Source of the DNA: Microbacteriaceae bacterium
Lineage (GTDB): Bacteria > Actinomycetota > Actinomycetes > Actinomycetales > Microbacteriaceae
Reading direction: 5' to 3'
Length of the DNA: 34,989 nucleotides
NCBI GenBank assembly: GCA_030841285.1
Contig: JAVECW010000150.1
Coordinates: 1 to 34,989, forward strand
Shown: piece after piece, positions 9,480 to 17,285 of the stretch
Layout of the letters: every line of letters begins with the position of its first letter
Position numbering within the stretch: position 1 is the stretch's first letter
Notes under the pieces: generated by a model
Database searches by the model: none
Told to the model about the DNA's origin: nothing
What the model saw: the letters and a program-made list of their open reading frames with translations, nothing else
Made by a program: the position numbers and the translations under genes

Positions 9480-9516
9480 AGGATCCGAACAGCAGGTAAA
9501 GGATCCGAAGTGCAGG
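9477..9516. repeat. 20-bp tandem duplication starting at the GNAT stop codon
   Basis: TAAAGGATCCGAACAGCAGG (9477-9496) is followed directly by TAAAGGATCCGAAGTGCAGG (9497-9516), identical at 18 of 20 positions. The first unit begins with the TAA of the upstream gene. It resembles the duplication at the rimK stop. Confidence 0.8.
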
Positions 9517-9632
9517 CGCTCATGCATTCGAACCTGACTGCGAATGCGCACGATATACCGCACTCGAGAGGAATCCGGCGAGCGTCCGGCGCGTTGTGGA
9601 TGCAACGGCCAAACAATGGAGCTCGATTCATC

Positions 9633-10076
9633 ATGGAAAACGTTGACCCCGTACGCAGCGCAAGCGATGTGACGGTTCCCGCGGACTCAGACAGCGAAGC
9701 CAGGGAAGGGATTAGGGAATTCAATGAGGCTGCCATGGCAGCCTCCCGCACTCAGGATGCTGCGGCAAAGGCCTCCTTGTGGACAGAAGACACGCGCTTC
9801 CTGCCTCCAGGTCGGGAGATGATCATCGGGCGCGCAGCTGTTGAAGCCTTCTGGCAAAGCGGGTTTGACAGAGGTGTCTATGACCTGGTTCTGGAGAGCG
9901 TGGAGGTCATATCGCTCGGTGATGGCGCTGCGTATGAGATCGGCCGCAGTATCACCCGCGTGCGAACCGCGGACGGTTCGAGCATCGACGTGCGTGGAAA
10001 TTCCTTGTGCTTCTTCCGCCGTGAAAGCGACGGCGTCTGGCGCGCCGAGGTCGACATCTTCAATGCGAGGCCATAG
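9633..10076 (+). CDS. SnoaL-like / DUF4440 (NTF2-fold) domain protein
   Basis: A 147-aa protein. After a polar N-terminus of about 20 residues comes a single NTF2-like domain: helical AREGIREFNEAAMAASRTQDAAAKASLW, then TEDTRFLPPGREMIIGRAAVEAFWQSG, and sheet segments ending VWRAEVDIFNARP. This order matches the SnoaL/DUF4440 family of ketosteroid-isomerase-like cone folds. Some members are cyclases, isomerases or hydratases, while many have no known activity. The ATG at 9633 has GGAG about 11 nt upstream; the frame is open from 9510, but that stretch covers the repeat-containing gap. No pathway partner is adjacent. Confidence 0.75.
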   Translation: MENVDPVRSASDVTVPADSDSEAREGIREFNEAAMAASRTQDAAAKASLWTEDTRFLPPGREMIIGRAAVEAFWQSGFDRGVYDLVLESVEVISLGDGAAYEIGRSITRVRTADGSSIDVRGNSLCFFRRESDGVWRAEVDIFNARP

Positions 10077-10205
10077 AACCGAACTGCCTGCGTAGGCAAC
10101 GAGGTCGGTGCGGGAGATTTCGGAGCCCTCATAGATCGCCCATAGCAACCGCATAGGAGCGGCTGGCATCCTCTGAATACATTCCCGAGTGGGAGGAGAA
10201 CCACT

Positions 10206-10973
10206 ATGAACGACGACTCAACACGTCCCCGCCGACCAAGGGCACGGCGCCTGCTGTCCAACAGAAGTGGGTGGATCGCGGCTGCCGCGCTGGCCGCTGC
10301 GGTCGGACTTTCCGGCTGTGCCGCCACATCATCTTCGGCAACTGCTACCACGCCCGCGGCAGCAGCCCCGACGCCTACCGCAACGGCCGGGCACGGCATG
10401 CCAGGCGCCGCCGGCGGAGGAGGCTCCAATTCTCGCTCTGGGCCAGCCTCAGGAGGCGCATCCGGCACGGTCAGTAACTCGTCCGCGTCGAGTTTCACAT
10501 TGACGACGTCAGCCGGTCAGAAGGTGACCGTCAACGAGGCGTCCTCCACCACGTACCAAAAGGGAGCGAGCTCGACCTCGGCCAGTGCCGTGACAACAGG
10601 CGCATCCGTCCTCGTGCTTGGAACGGTCAGCGGAACCACCATCACAGCCACACAGGTCACTGTGCAACCGGCTGGCGGCGGCGGACCGACGACATACTCG
10701 CCGTCAGCAGCGGTTCCCTTCAAGCAGGGTGCACCGAGCGCGGCAAAGACGGACGGTCAGATCCCGGCGAACTACACCGAGGGGTCGGGGACGATCCAAA
10801 GTGGAACGACAGCGACTAAGGCGACGGAAGCCGCGCTGGCGGCGTACTCGGGCGGGGTCGTAGACCGTGTCGTGAAGCTGAGCAATGGCGAGTACGAGGT
10901 CCACTACATCGGTGTCAACTGGCCACACCACATCTTCGTTAGCACGGACTTCAAGGTCCTCGGCGCCAATTAG
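10206..10973 (+). CDS. Predicted lipoprotein with DUF5666-like domain and C-terminal PepSY-like segment
   Basis: A 255-aa exported protein with a strong ribosome-binding site (GGGAGGAGAACC before the ATG). The N-terminus is Arg-rich (PRRPRARRLL), followed by a hydrophobic span and the lipobox LSGC (about residues 35-38), so Cys38 is probably lipidated. A Ser/Thr/Ala/Gly-rich linker extends to about 85. Residues about 86-158 (SGTVSNSSASSFTLTT ... VLVLGTVSGTTITATQVTV) resemble DUF5666 domains, which are small beta-barrels. Residues about 190-255 (TKATEAALAAYSGGVVDRVVKLSNGEYEVHYIG) look like a PepSY-type helix-hairpin unit. Role in the envelope is unknown. It converges on the GH18 gene, with 59 nt between stops. 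Confidence 0.8.
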   Translation: MNDDSTRPRRPRARRLLSNRSGWIAAAALAAAVGLSGCAATSSSATATTPAAAAPTPTATAGHGMPGAAGGGGSNSRSGPASGGASGTVSNSSASSFTLTTSAGQKVTVNEASSTTYQKGASSTSASAVTTGASVLVLGTVSGTTITATQVTVQPAGGGGPTTYSPSAAVPFKQGAPSAAKTDGQIPANYTEGSGTIQSGTTATKATEAALAAYSGGVVDRVVKLSNGEYEVHYIGVNWPHHIFVSTDFKVLGAN

Positions 10974-11032
10974 CCGCACCGCGTTCCTCGCCGGGCTTTC
11001 GGCTTGCAGGTTTCGATTCGGGGGGCGGATGC

Positions 11033-12682
11033 CTACTGGTTCGCCGTATCACCCGATCCGGTGCTCGGCGAAGGCGAGGCCGACGCGCCTCCGCTCGGCA
11101 TGATCGCATCGATCTCGTCTTGCGTGAGCGGCGTCCATGGGGACGAATCGGGGGCTGACGAAGCGGCCTCGGGGCTCTCACCCTGCGTCCACCACTTGGC
11201 CTCGAACGGCACGCCGTCGAACAGGACGCGCGCAGCCTTGTCGTAGATGGCTGTACCCGACCACTCGGGGTACGCCCCTGGGGGCAAAGTGGGCTGCGGG
11301 ATGGGCGTCTCGCCTGGCAGCACAGGGCCGACGAAATCCCATGGCGTCTCCCATGCCTTCAGCACAGGGTTGTCCGGAACATCGCCCTTGGTCCACCATT
11401 TGGCGACGTACACATTGTGGTGCCAGACGACCTTGGTGCCCTTGAGGTAGGAAGCATCGGGCGCCCAGATGGCGTACGGCGAGGTGGCTGGGTCGTCTGG
11501 TGCTTCGGCGGCGGCCGACGGCTCAGAAGTGGTCACGGCCTTCTCGCCGAGCGAAATGCGCCCGTCGAACCCGGTCGACAGTTGCGAGGCGAAGGTGACC
11601 TCGCCCTGTTTCACGCCGCTGCACGCATCCGAGACGACGTTTGTGTCCACATAGTTGGAGCCGCAGGTCACGTCGCGGTTGGCGGACCACATCGACATGC
11701 GTCCGACCCCTTTTGACACGGCCCAAGCGTTGAAGGCCTTGGCGTCTGCAACGGTGAAGATCTCGTCCTTGACGTCGTTCTGGCCGATCATTGGAGTCGC
11801 ACCGATCTTCGCCCACAGGCTCGGGCCGCCAAGGTTGATGCCGGCACGCGTGTAGAGCACGCCGAGCTGGCGCTGGGCGGCAGTGACGGAGGCTTCTGAT
11901 GCGTCGAGCATTGTCTGCTCGGCGCTCCGAGAGGTTCCGTAGTCCATGGTCATCACGTTGACGCCCGCTATGTCGACCTTGGCTGCGAGCAGTGCGGCGA
12001 TCGCATTCGTCGCATCCGTCGACATGCCGTCGGGTGCGACGGGTACGGTCACCCACACGGCAAGCGCCTTGCCTTCCTGGCGGCGCTGCTCCTGAAGGGA
12101 TGCGATGGCTTTCGCTCGACGCTCCCCTGCGCTCGCATCACTGAGACCCGCGCCTTCGAGGTCGAGGTCGATCGTCCCCACCTGGTAGCGGTCGACGACT
12201 GTCGAGTACGCAGCCTCGAGCTTGGTCTCGTTCGTGCACGCGACGGCCAATTCGTCGTTCAGCAGGCCACCGAAGGAGATGGCGACGCTTCCGCCCTGTT
12301 GCTGCAGCCGAGCGATGCGGCGGTCGAGGTCGAGCGAGCTGCGCGCTTCGTCGACGGTGTACGCGGCACCCCACGAGGGCGTGCATGCGTCCGATTTCGA
12401 CGATACGACGAACGAGAGCACAGCATCCGGGGTCTTGGTCGCGCCCATCTGCTCGAATGCGAACCGCGGGGTGGCGGTTACGTCGACGTAGCTGGCGAAC
12501 CACGGCTTCGCCGTGACGGTGGCCCCGGCTGACAACCACTGGAAGCCGACGAACCCGGCGCCGATGCCGATCACGGCGACAACGGCCGCGCTGATCACCC
12601 GCAGGGGCGACAGGCGGCGATTGGACTCTCGGGCGCCGCGAGAACCGGGAGGCGGTTCGTGCTCCCTTTGCGTGACACTCAT
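11033..12682 (-). CDS. Membrane-anchored GH18 chitinase-like hydrolase with two CBM5/12-like modules
   Basis: A 549-aa protein. Residues 28-52 form a signal-anchor helix. Residues about 57-370 are a GH18 TIM barrel: ISFGG (135-139) matches the SxGG motif of strand 3. TIDLDLEG (170-177) is the DxxDxDxE-like catalytic strand, with E176 as candidate acid and D172/D174 preceding. Two modules follow (about 402-440 and 476-515), each ending AKWWT(K/Q)G, the signature of chitin-binding CBM5/12 domains. Thr/Ser/Pro tail. The ATG overlaps the GT2 stop by 1 nt (TGATG), so the two proteins are translationally coupled. GH18 enzymes cleave beta-1,4 GlcNAc polymers. Next to a synthase it more likely trims or releases the nascent polymer than feeds on chitin; that is inference. 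Confidence 0.85.
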   Translation of the reverse strand: MSVTQREHEPPPGSRGARESNRRLSPLRVISAAVVAVIGIGAGFVGFQWLSAGATVTAKPWFASYVDVTATPRFAFEQMGATKTPDAVLSFVVSSKSDACTPSWGAAYTVDEARSSLDLDRRIARLQQQGGSVAISFGGLLNDELAVACTNETKLEAAYSTVVDRYQVGTIDLDLEGAGLSDASAGERRAKAIASLQEQRRQEGKALAVWVTVPVAPDGMSTDATNAIAALLAAKVDIAGVNVMTMDYGTSRSAEQTMLDASEASVTAAQRQLGVLYTRAGINLGGPSLWAKIGATPMIGQNDVKDEIFTVADAKAFNAWAVSKGVGRMSMWSANRDVTCGSNYVDTNVVSDACSGVKQGEVTFASQLSTGFDGRISLGEKAVTTSEPSAAAEAPDDPATSPYAIWAPDASYLKGTKVVWHHNVYVAKWWTKGDVPDNPVLKAWETPWDFVGPVLPGETPIPQPTLPPGAYPEWSGTAIYDKAARVLFDGVPFEAKWWTQGESPEAASSAPDSSPWTPLTQDEIDAIMPSGGASASPSPSTGSGDTANQ

Positions 12683-15036
12683 CAGGCGGCCTGCTTCTGA
12701 GTGCCGGCTTCGGAGTCCGTATCTGAATCCGTGCCCACGTCCGCCCCGACGGCCGCGCCGGCCGTGACATTGGCTGACCCGATCGTGTCGAAAAGCGGTA
12801 CCGCGCCGTCGGCGTGCCCGTGGTAGAGCACACTGCGCCAGTCGAGCACCTCGGCGTAGGCGGCGGCCTCAATGGCCACCCGCTTGCGGTTCTTTTCGAC
12901 GTACAGCGGCTTGGTCACGCCGAGCCAGATGTCGACGATGGAGTTGCCGATACCGATGTATGCGACGACCGCCCATGACGCGAGGAACGCGTTGAAAGCG
13001 GCGAACGCGGCGTTGCCCCAGTTCTGAGCGTTCACGTCACGCCACAGCGTGAACATCGAGAACGCGACGACGAGGAAAGGCGTGATCACGTACAGCAGCG
13101 GGGCCGCGGTACGATTCTTGATCTTCGGCGTACGAACGAATGGGATCTTCTTGCCGGTCAACGCCTGCTCGATCGACTTGAGCACGCCTGCCAGGTTCAC
13201 CGGCAACAGGATCAGGTTGAATCCATAGATTCGGAACACGTCGCTGCCCTTGTAGCCGGCGTAGCGCAGGTCGCTCGCCATTGCTATGAAGTACGGCAAG
13301 GCGGCGAGAAGCACCACGGGGCTCAGCAGGCGGCCGTCGTAAGGGTACGCGAGCAGGAAAATGAGTCCGAAGCTCGCCCAGGTGATCGAAGCCATGTAGT
13401 TGACGCGCAGCATGAGTTCCGTGCGCGAGACCAGCTCGCCGCGTCGTTTGCGTTCACGCACCTGGCGCCACAGCTTCGGCATGATGAGCAGACCACCGTT
13501 TGCCCAACGTCGACGCTGAACGATCAGAGAACCGAAGTCCGGCGGGGTCGCCGAGTAGCTGAGTCGCTCCGGGTAGTTGACGAGCGTCCAGCCGTGGGTG
13601 CCGAGGTCGATACTCGACTCGGTGTCTTCAATGACCGTACGGTCCTGAATAAATCGATGCACCTCGAACCCGCCAACGAACTCGGTCTCGACGATGTCTT
13701 CAAGCGCGCGCTTGCGGATTACCGCGTTCGCACCGACCCAGAAGGTGGCACCGAAGTAGCTCATCCCCTGGTGCAGAACGTGCTGGATGTCGGTGGTGGC
13801 GCCGGCGAGGCGCTCGATACGAGTACCGGCGCCGCGGAACGATGAGTACGGCGTCTGCGTGACGGCGACCCGCGCGTTGTCGGGTTGCTCCAGCAAGTAG
13901 ACGAGCCGCAGGCAGTAGTCGCGCAGCAGGATCGAGTCGGCATCGAGTGTCAGGAGAAAGTCGCTGTCCGGAATCGTGATGTCACCAGGCTTGCGGTCGA
14001 CGATAGGCTTCAGGATCGGACCATCCGGCGTATCTTCGAGGCAATAGCTGCCGCCCATCAGACCGATGTAGGCGTTGAGGTTCATCGCCTTGTTTGCTTC
14101 GTGCGAGGTGGATGCGTATTTCTTGCGTTCGAAGACGGCCAGTTCAGCGTCGAACGTCCACGCCAGACGGCGGTATAGCTCATTGACGCGGTCGCTTGAA
14201 AGCGTCGCGCCTTCTGCAGATGCGGCTTCAACTGCGTCACCGGTGAGGGAAAGTTCGTCGGCAAGTCCGCGCAGCACCTGGTCGGCGAAGAAGAGGTCGA
14301 CGTGGTCGTCGATCGCTTCACGGTCGGCGAGGTCGCGCAGCCATCCCGCGGCCCAGGCGTAGTGGTTGGCAAGTACTCGTGCTTCGGATGTACCGACGAA
14401 CGCCGCGGCGGACCGCTCGAGTTCGAAACTGAGCAGCGCATCCCCGAACCGGCGACGTGGCTCGGCCAGGAGGTTCAGGATGTCGCCGGCGAGCGCGCGT
14501 GTCTCGTTGAGTCGCGCCGCCACCGCCGAGTCCGACGGGTACGGGTTGTCATCGACCAGTAGCACGACCCGCAATGAGGGGTACTCCTGGAGCGCAGCCG
14601 ACAGTAGCGTGGCGCGCACGACGTGTGGCTCCTCGGCGTATGACGGAACGAGCACCGTCATTGACGACTGGTTGGCGGCGAAGTGCCGGTCGAGTTCGGC
14701 ACGTGGCACGCGTACGTGCTTGCTGAACCGCTGAAGCGCACCCTGGCGCGCAACGAGGTACATCAGCGCCGAGAAGGTGAGGAACGTCACGACGACGACA
14801 TAGCCGATGGCTTCCATCGTGAACCGGAAGCTCGTGGTTCCCCCGTCGATGAACTGACGGATGATCGTGGTGATCACGTAGATCAGCCAAAAACTCACGG
14901 TCAAGACGATCGCGATGCGGCTGAAAGTGATCTTTCTGTCCGACGGTTTGGGGTGGACCGTCGGCAGCGGTTTTGTGCGGCGTTCGGCGCCCCATTGTCG
15001 TTTTCGGGCAGGCTGATGTGTATTTTTAGAACTCAT
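12682..15036 (-). CDS. Processive GT2 membrane glycosyltransferase (cellulose/chitin/hyaluronan-synthase-like)
   Basis: A 784-aa polysaccharide synthase. Two TM helices lie at about 39-60 and 75-97. The cytosolic GT-A domain follows: TVLVPSYAEEP (127-137), D162-D163 for UDP binding, THEANKAMNLN (about 310-320), LDADS (364-368, the DxD), VIED (468-471, TED equivalent) and QRRRW (507-511, product-binding motif). At least five TM helices follow (about 535-700). The D,D,D,Q(Q/R)xRW order is that of processive BcsA/HasA/chitin-synthase enzymes. An unusual insertion of about 100 residues (about 195-300) sits between the first Asp motif and the HEANKA motif. No PilZ domain is seen. Product unknown; the GlcNAc-directed partner suggests a GlcNAc-type polymer. 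Start ATG at 15036; AGGA lies about 13 nt upstream. Confidence 0.88.
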   Translation of the reverse strand: MSSKNTHQPARKRQWGAERRTKPLPTVHPKPSDRKITFSRIAIVLTVSFWLIYVITTIIRQFIDGGTTSFRFTMEAIGYVVVVTFLTFSALMYLVARQGALQRFSKHVRVPRAELDRHFAANQSSMTVLVPSYAEEPHVVRATLLSAALQEYPSLRVVLLVDDNPYPSDSAVAARLNETRALAGDILNLLAEPRRRFGDALLSFELERSAAAFVGTSEARVLANHYAWAAGWLRDLADREAIDDHVDLFFADQVLRGLADELSLTGDAVEAASAEGATLSSDRVNELYRRLAWTFDAELAVFERKKYASTSHEANKAMNLNAYIGLMGGSYCLEDTPDGPILKPIVDRKPGDITIPDSDFLLTLDADSILLRDYCLRLVYLLEQPDNARVAVTQTPYSSFRGAGTRIERLAGATTDIQHVLHQGMSYFGATFWVGANAVIRKRALEDIVETEFVGGFEVHRFIQDRTVIEDTESSIDLGTHGWTLVNYPERLSYSATPPDFGSLIVQRRRWANGGLLIMPKLWRQVRERKRRGELVSRTELMLRVNYMASITWASFGLIFLLAYPYDGRLLSPVVLLAALPYFIAMASDLRYAGYKGSDVFRIYGFNLILLPVNLAGVLKSIEQALTGKKIPFVRTPKIKNRTAAPLLYVITPFLVVAFSMFTLWRDVNAQNWGNAAFAAFNAFLASWAVVAYIGIGNSIVDIWLGVTKPLYVEKNRKRVAIEAAAYAEVLDWRSVLYHGHADGAVPLFDTIGSANVTAGAAVGADVGTDSDTDSEAGTQKQAA

Positions 15037-15060
15037 ATTCGGGTAATCGTCCTAGACGTC

Positions 15061-15138
15061 GAGAGCCCGCACAATTCGGGTAAGTGCGGTTGAGAGCCCT
15101 CTCCCGCGAACTCTATAGACGGGTTTGTCTGTCCTCAA
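15061..15138 (-). promoter_or_regulatory. Putative promoter and structured leader of the GT2-GH18 operon
   Basis: On the minus strand, TTGAGG (15138-15133) and TATAGA (15117-15112) are spaced by 15 bp, a candidate promoter with a suboptimal spacer. The predicted leader of about 70 nt contains CCGCAC (15067-15072) pairing with GTGCGG (15084-15089) across an 11-nt loop. A GAGAG/CTCTC hairpin (15092-15103) and the word GAGAGCCC twice (15061-15068, 15092-15099) are also present. No known riboswitch core was recognised. Confidence 0.35.
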
Positions 15139-15156
15139 CCCCCCATTGTGGTTGCG

Positions 15157-16458
15157 TTACGGGGCTTCCGGCGCTGCCGGCGCGGCATCTTCGCGTGCGC
15201 TGTTCGCGTCGGCGGGGTCACGCTGTCGCCGGCTGGCGAGCAGGAACGGGATTCCGATGAGCTCCACGGCGCCACCGATCACAAGCGAGGTGCCGTAGCC
15301 CCAGAGGTCCGCCGAGCGGCCGAGGGCCGGCTGGATGAACACCCCGCCGAGGCTGCCGAACAGCGAGTCGAACGAAAGAACGGTCGCGCGCTGTTTCGAA
15401 GGGATCATGTCGTTGAGGTAGGCCTGCCGCACCGGTCCGGCGACGGCGAATACGAACCCCCAGACCACCAGGAGGACGATCGCGAGCCAGAAAAGACTGT
15501 TCACGCCGAGCAACACGAGCGCGACGATGCTGGCGAGGGAAGCCCCGATGATCGTGGTGGTCCGCTTGGCGAACAGCCCGCGGAGCCGGGGCGCGAGCAT
15601 GCCGCCTGCCACCTGCGAGAGCGAGAGTACTGCTGCGGCAAGCCCGGCGACAGAGTAGGCCGACTTGTCGCCGTAGAGCTCCAGCAGATAGGGCTGCAGC
15701 GCGTAGAACGCGTAGATCCCGACCCCGGATGCGAACGGCGCGGAGAGAATCACCCAGCGCACCGAGCGCCTCTTGAGCCCGTGCTCGATCGACTGGGTCA
15801 GTACGTTCCGGGTCGCCTTCAGTGGCCGCATCGAGCGATCTGGGGTGAAACCGAGGTCTCTCATCACGAAGAACGCAAACAGGAACATGAGAACGAGCAC
15901 CCCGGCGCGTATCAGGAACGGAACCCCGAGATTGGTCGCCTGGGCGATCACACCGCCCAGGACCGAGCCGGCGAACATCGCGACCCCTGTCACGACAAGC
16001 CCGCGGCCGAATACGGCCTCCAGGATGCCGGTGTACCCGGTCGACGTCAGCGCGTCGACCAGCCAGGCATCCACCGCGCCGGAGAAGAAGGTGAAGCCGA
16101 GCCCGAGCAGGATGGAGACGATCGCCCACCAGACGAAGGGCGCGTGCCAGAGCCAGAGCATCCAGTAGAGCCCGGTGGTGACGGACAGCGTGATCGTCCC
16201 GAGCAGGTAGGACATCTTTCTCCCCACCGTATCGGCGACAACACCGGTCGGGATCTCGAAGATCACCATGCCCGCGGTGAAGAACGCGTTCGCGGCGAAC
16301 GCTTCGAAGTTCGTCAGCCCCGCGTCGAGCAGGAAGAGCGTATTGATGCCCCAGATGAATGAGGCCGCAAGCGTGTTTCCGAGCAGGAGGGTCAGGTAGA
16401 TGCGCTGGACGCGCCGCGCCGCCGGGTTCATGACCCGCGACCGATCGGCACTTCCCAT
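15157..16458 (-). CDS. MFS transporter, 12-TM, unknown substrate
   Basis: A membrane transporter of about 433 aa with 12 predicted TM helices. TM1 begins at RIYLTLLLGNTLAASFIWGINTLFLLDAG. The TM2-TM3 region contains IPTGVVADTVGRKMSYLLG, the MFS loop motif (D-x-x-GRK). The C-terminal half carries GPVRQAYLNDMIPSKQRATVLSFDSLFGSLGG, a segment typical of the tetracycline/multidrug-like MFS group. The tail is Ala/Pro/Asp-rich. Possible starts are TTG at 16473, ATG at 16458 (chosen) and ATG at 16431; none has a strong ribosome-binding site. It lies about 47 nt downstream of ecfT on the same strand and may be cotranscribed with the ECF genes. Whether it exports the ECF substrate is unknown. Confidence 0.85.
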   Translation of the reverse strand: MGSADRSRVMNPAARRVQRIYLTLLLGNTLAASFIWGINTLFLLDAGLTNFEAFAANAFFTAGMVIFEIPTGVVADTVGRKMSYLLGTITLSVTTGLYWMLWLWHAPFVWWAIVSILLGLGFTFFSGAVDAWLVDALTSTGYTGILEAVFGRGLVVTGVAMFAGSVLGGVIAQATNLGVPFLIRAGVLVLMFLFAFFVMRDLGFTPDRSMRPLKATRNVLTQSIEHGLKRRSVRWVILSAPFASGVGIYAFYALQPYLLELYGDKSAYSVAGLAAAVLSLSQVAGGMLAPRLRGLFAKRTTTIIGASLASIVALVLLGVNSLFWLAIVLLVVWGFVFAVAGPVRQAYLNDMIPSKQRATVLSFDSLFGSLGGVFIQPALGRSADLWGYGTSLVIGGAVELIGIPFLLASRRQRDPADANSAREDAAPAAPEAP

Positions 16459-16505
16459 CCCGTCACGGAGCAATCATGGCCCTGATCGGGTGTGGATGGC
16501 TAGGG

Positions 16506-17285
16506 TTACAGCCCGAGGATTCCCGCCGCGATGATCACCGCGCTCGCCCCGAACGCGATGATGAGGAGCACGACGTCACCGCGCGTGAGGGTTGGTCGTC
16601 GGATCGCGACCTGAGGCACTCCCCCGCGGAGGGTCATCGAGCGCCCGAATTCGGTCGCTCGCCGCTGTGTCGCCGCCAGTACTGCGGTGAGCACGTCGGC
16701 GAGGGCGCCCCATGCTGCCCTCACCCCACGGACGCGTTCCCCGCCTCGAAGGCGACGCGCGGCGACAAGAACCCGCAACTCATCGAAGAACAGGGGAACG
16801 GCGCGCACCGCAAGAGCGGTCGTAAGCGACCACTCGTTCACCGGAACGCCGATCCGGCGCAGAGGAGACCAGAGCACGGCCACCGCCGGGGCCAGGTCTG
16901 CGAGCGGGGTCGTCCACGCAGCGATCGCAGCGAGCAGCGTCAGGACCACGGTCAACGCGATCGAGATGACGAAGGCGGAGAGCCCGCCTCCGGCCCAGGC
17001 GAGGAGTGCCGTCACCGCAAGGACGATCCAGACCGCTCCCGGGAAACGTGGAATCGCCGAAGCGGTCGCGCGTGCGACAAGGAAGCCCGCGACCGCGACG
17101 ACGCAGAGGAGCCCCAACGACGTCCAGGTCGGGAAAACCACTGCGGTGATCGTCAGTACAGTGAGGGCGAGAAGTTTGCTCCCCGCCCAGGCTCGGTGGA
17201 GGGCGGTTTCGCGCGGGAGTACACGCAGGATGACCGAGGCAATATTCGAGCGGGCTGGCCGCGCCATCCGATTTCGTCTACTCAC
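16506..17285 (-). CDS. ecfT: Energy-coupling factor transporter transmembrane protein EcfT (Rv2325c-like)
   Basis: A 259-aa CbiQ/EcfT-family scaffold protein that couples ATPase strokes to an S-component. It has hydrophobic segments at about 33-75, 80-140 and 237-257. Two Ala/Arg/Gly motifs in the coupling helices are visible: AARRLRGG (about 174-181) and ATEFGRSMTLRGG (about 209-221), the ARG-type motifs that contact the ATPases. Start GTG at 17285 overlaps the stop of the fused ATPase gene as GTGA, so translation is coupled. Mycobacterial Rv2325c-Rv2326c have the same order. Confidence 0.88.
   Translation of the reverse strand: MSRRNRMARPARSNIASVILRVLPRETALHRAWAGSKLLALTVLTITAVVFPTWTSLGLLCVVAVAGFLVARATASAIPRFPGAVWIVLAVTALLAWAGGGLSAFVISIALTVVLTLLAAIAAWTTPLADLAPAVAVLWSPLRRIGVPVNEWSLTTALAVRAVPLFFDELRVLVAARRLRGGERVRGVRAAWGALADVLTAVLAATQRRATEFGRSMTLRGGVPQVAIRRPTLTRGDVVLLIIAFGASAVIIAAGILGL

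Noticed and set aside
15148-16362. Plus-strand 404-codon frame opposite the MFS gene
   Set aside because: The product is extremely rich in Arg, Glu, Asp and His, typical of an antisense frame in GC-rich DNA, whereas the minus strand encodes 12 clear TM helices.
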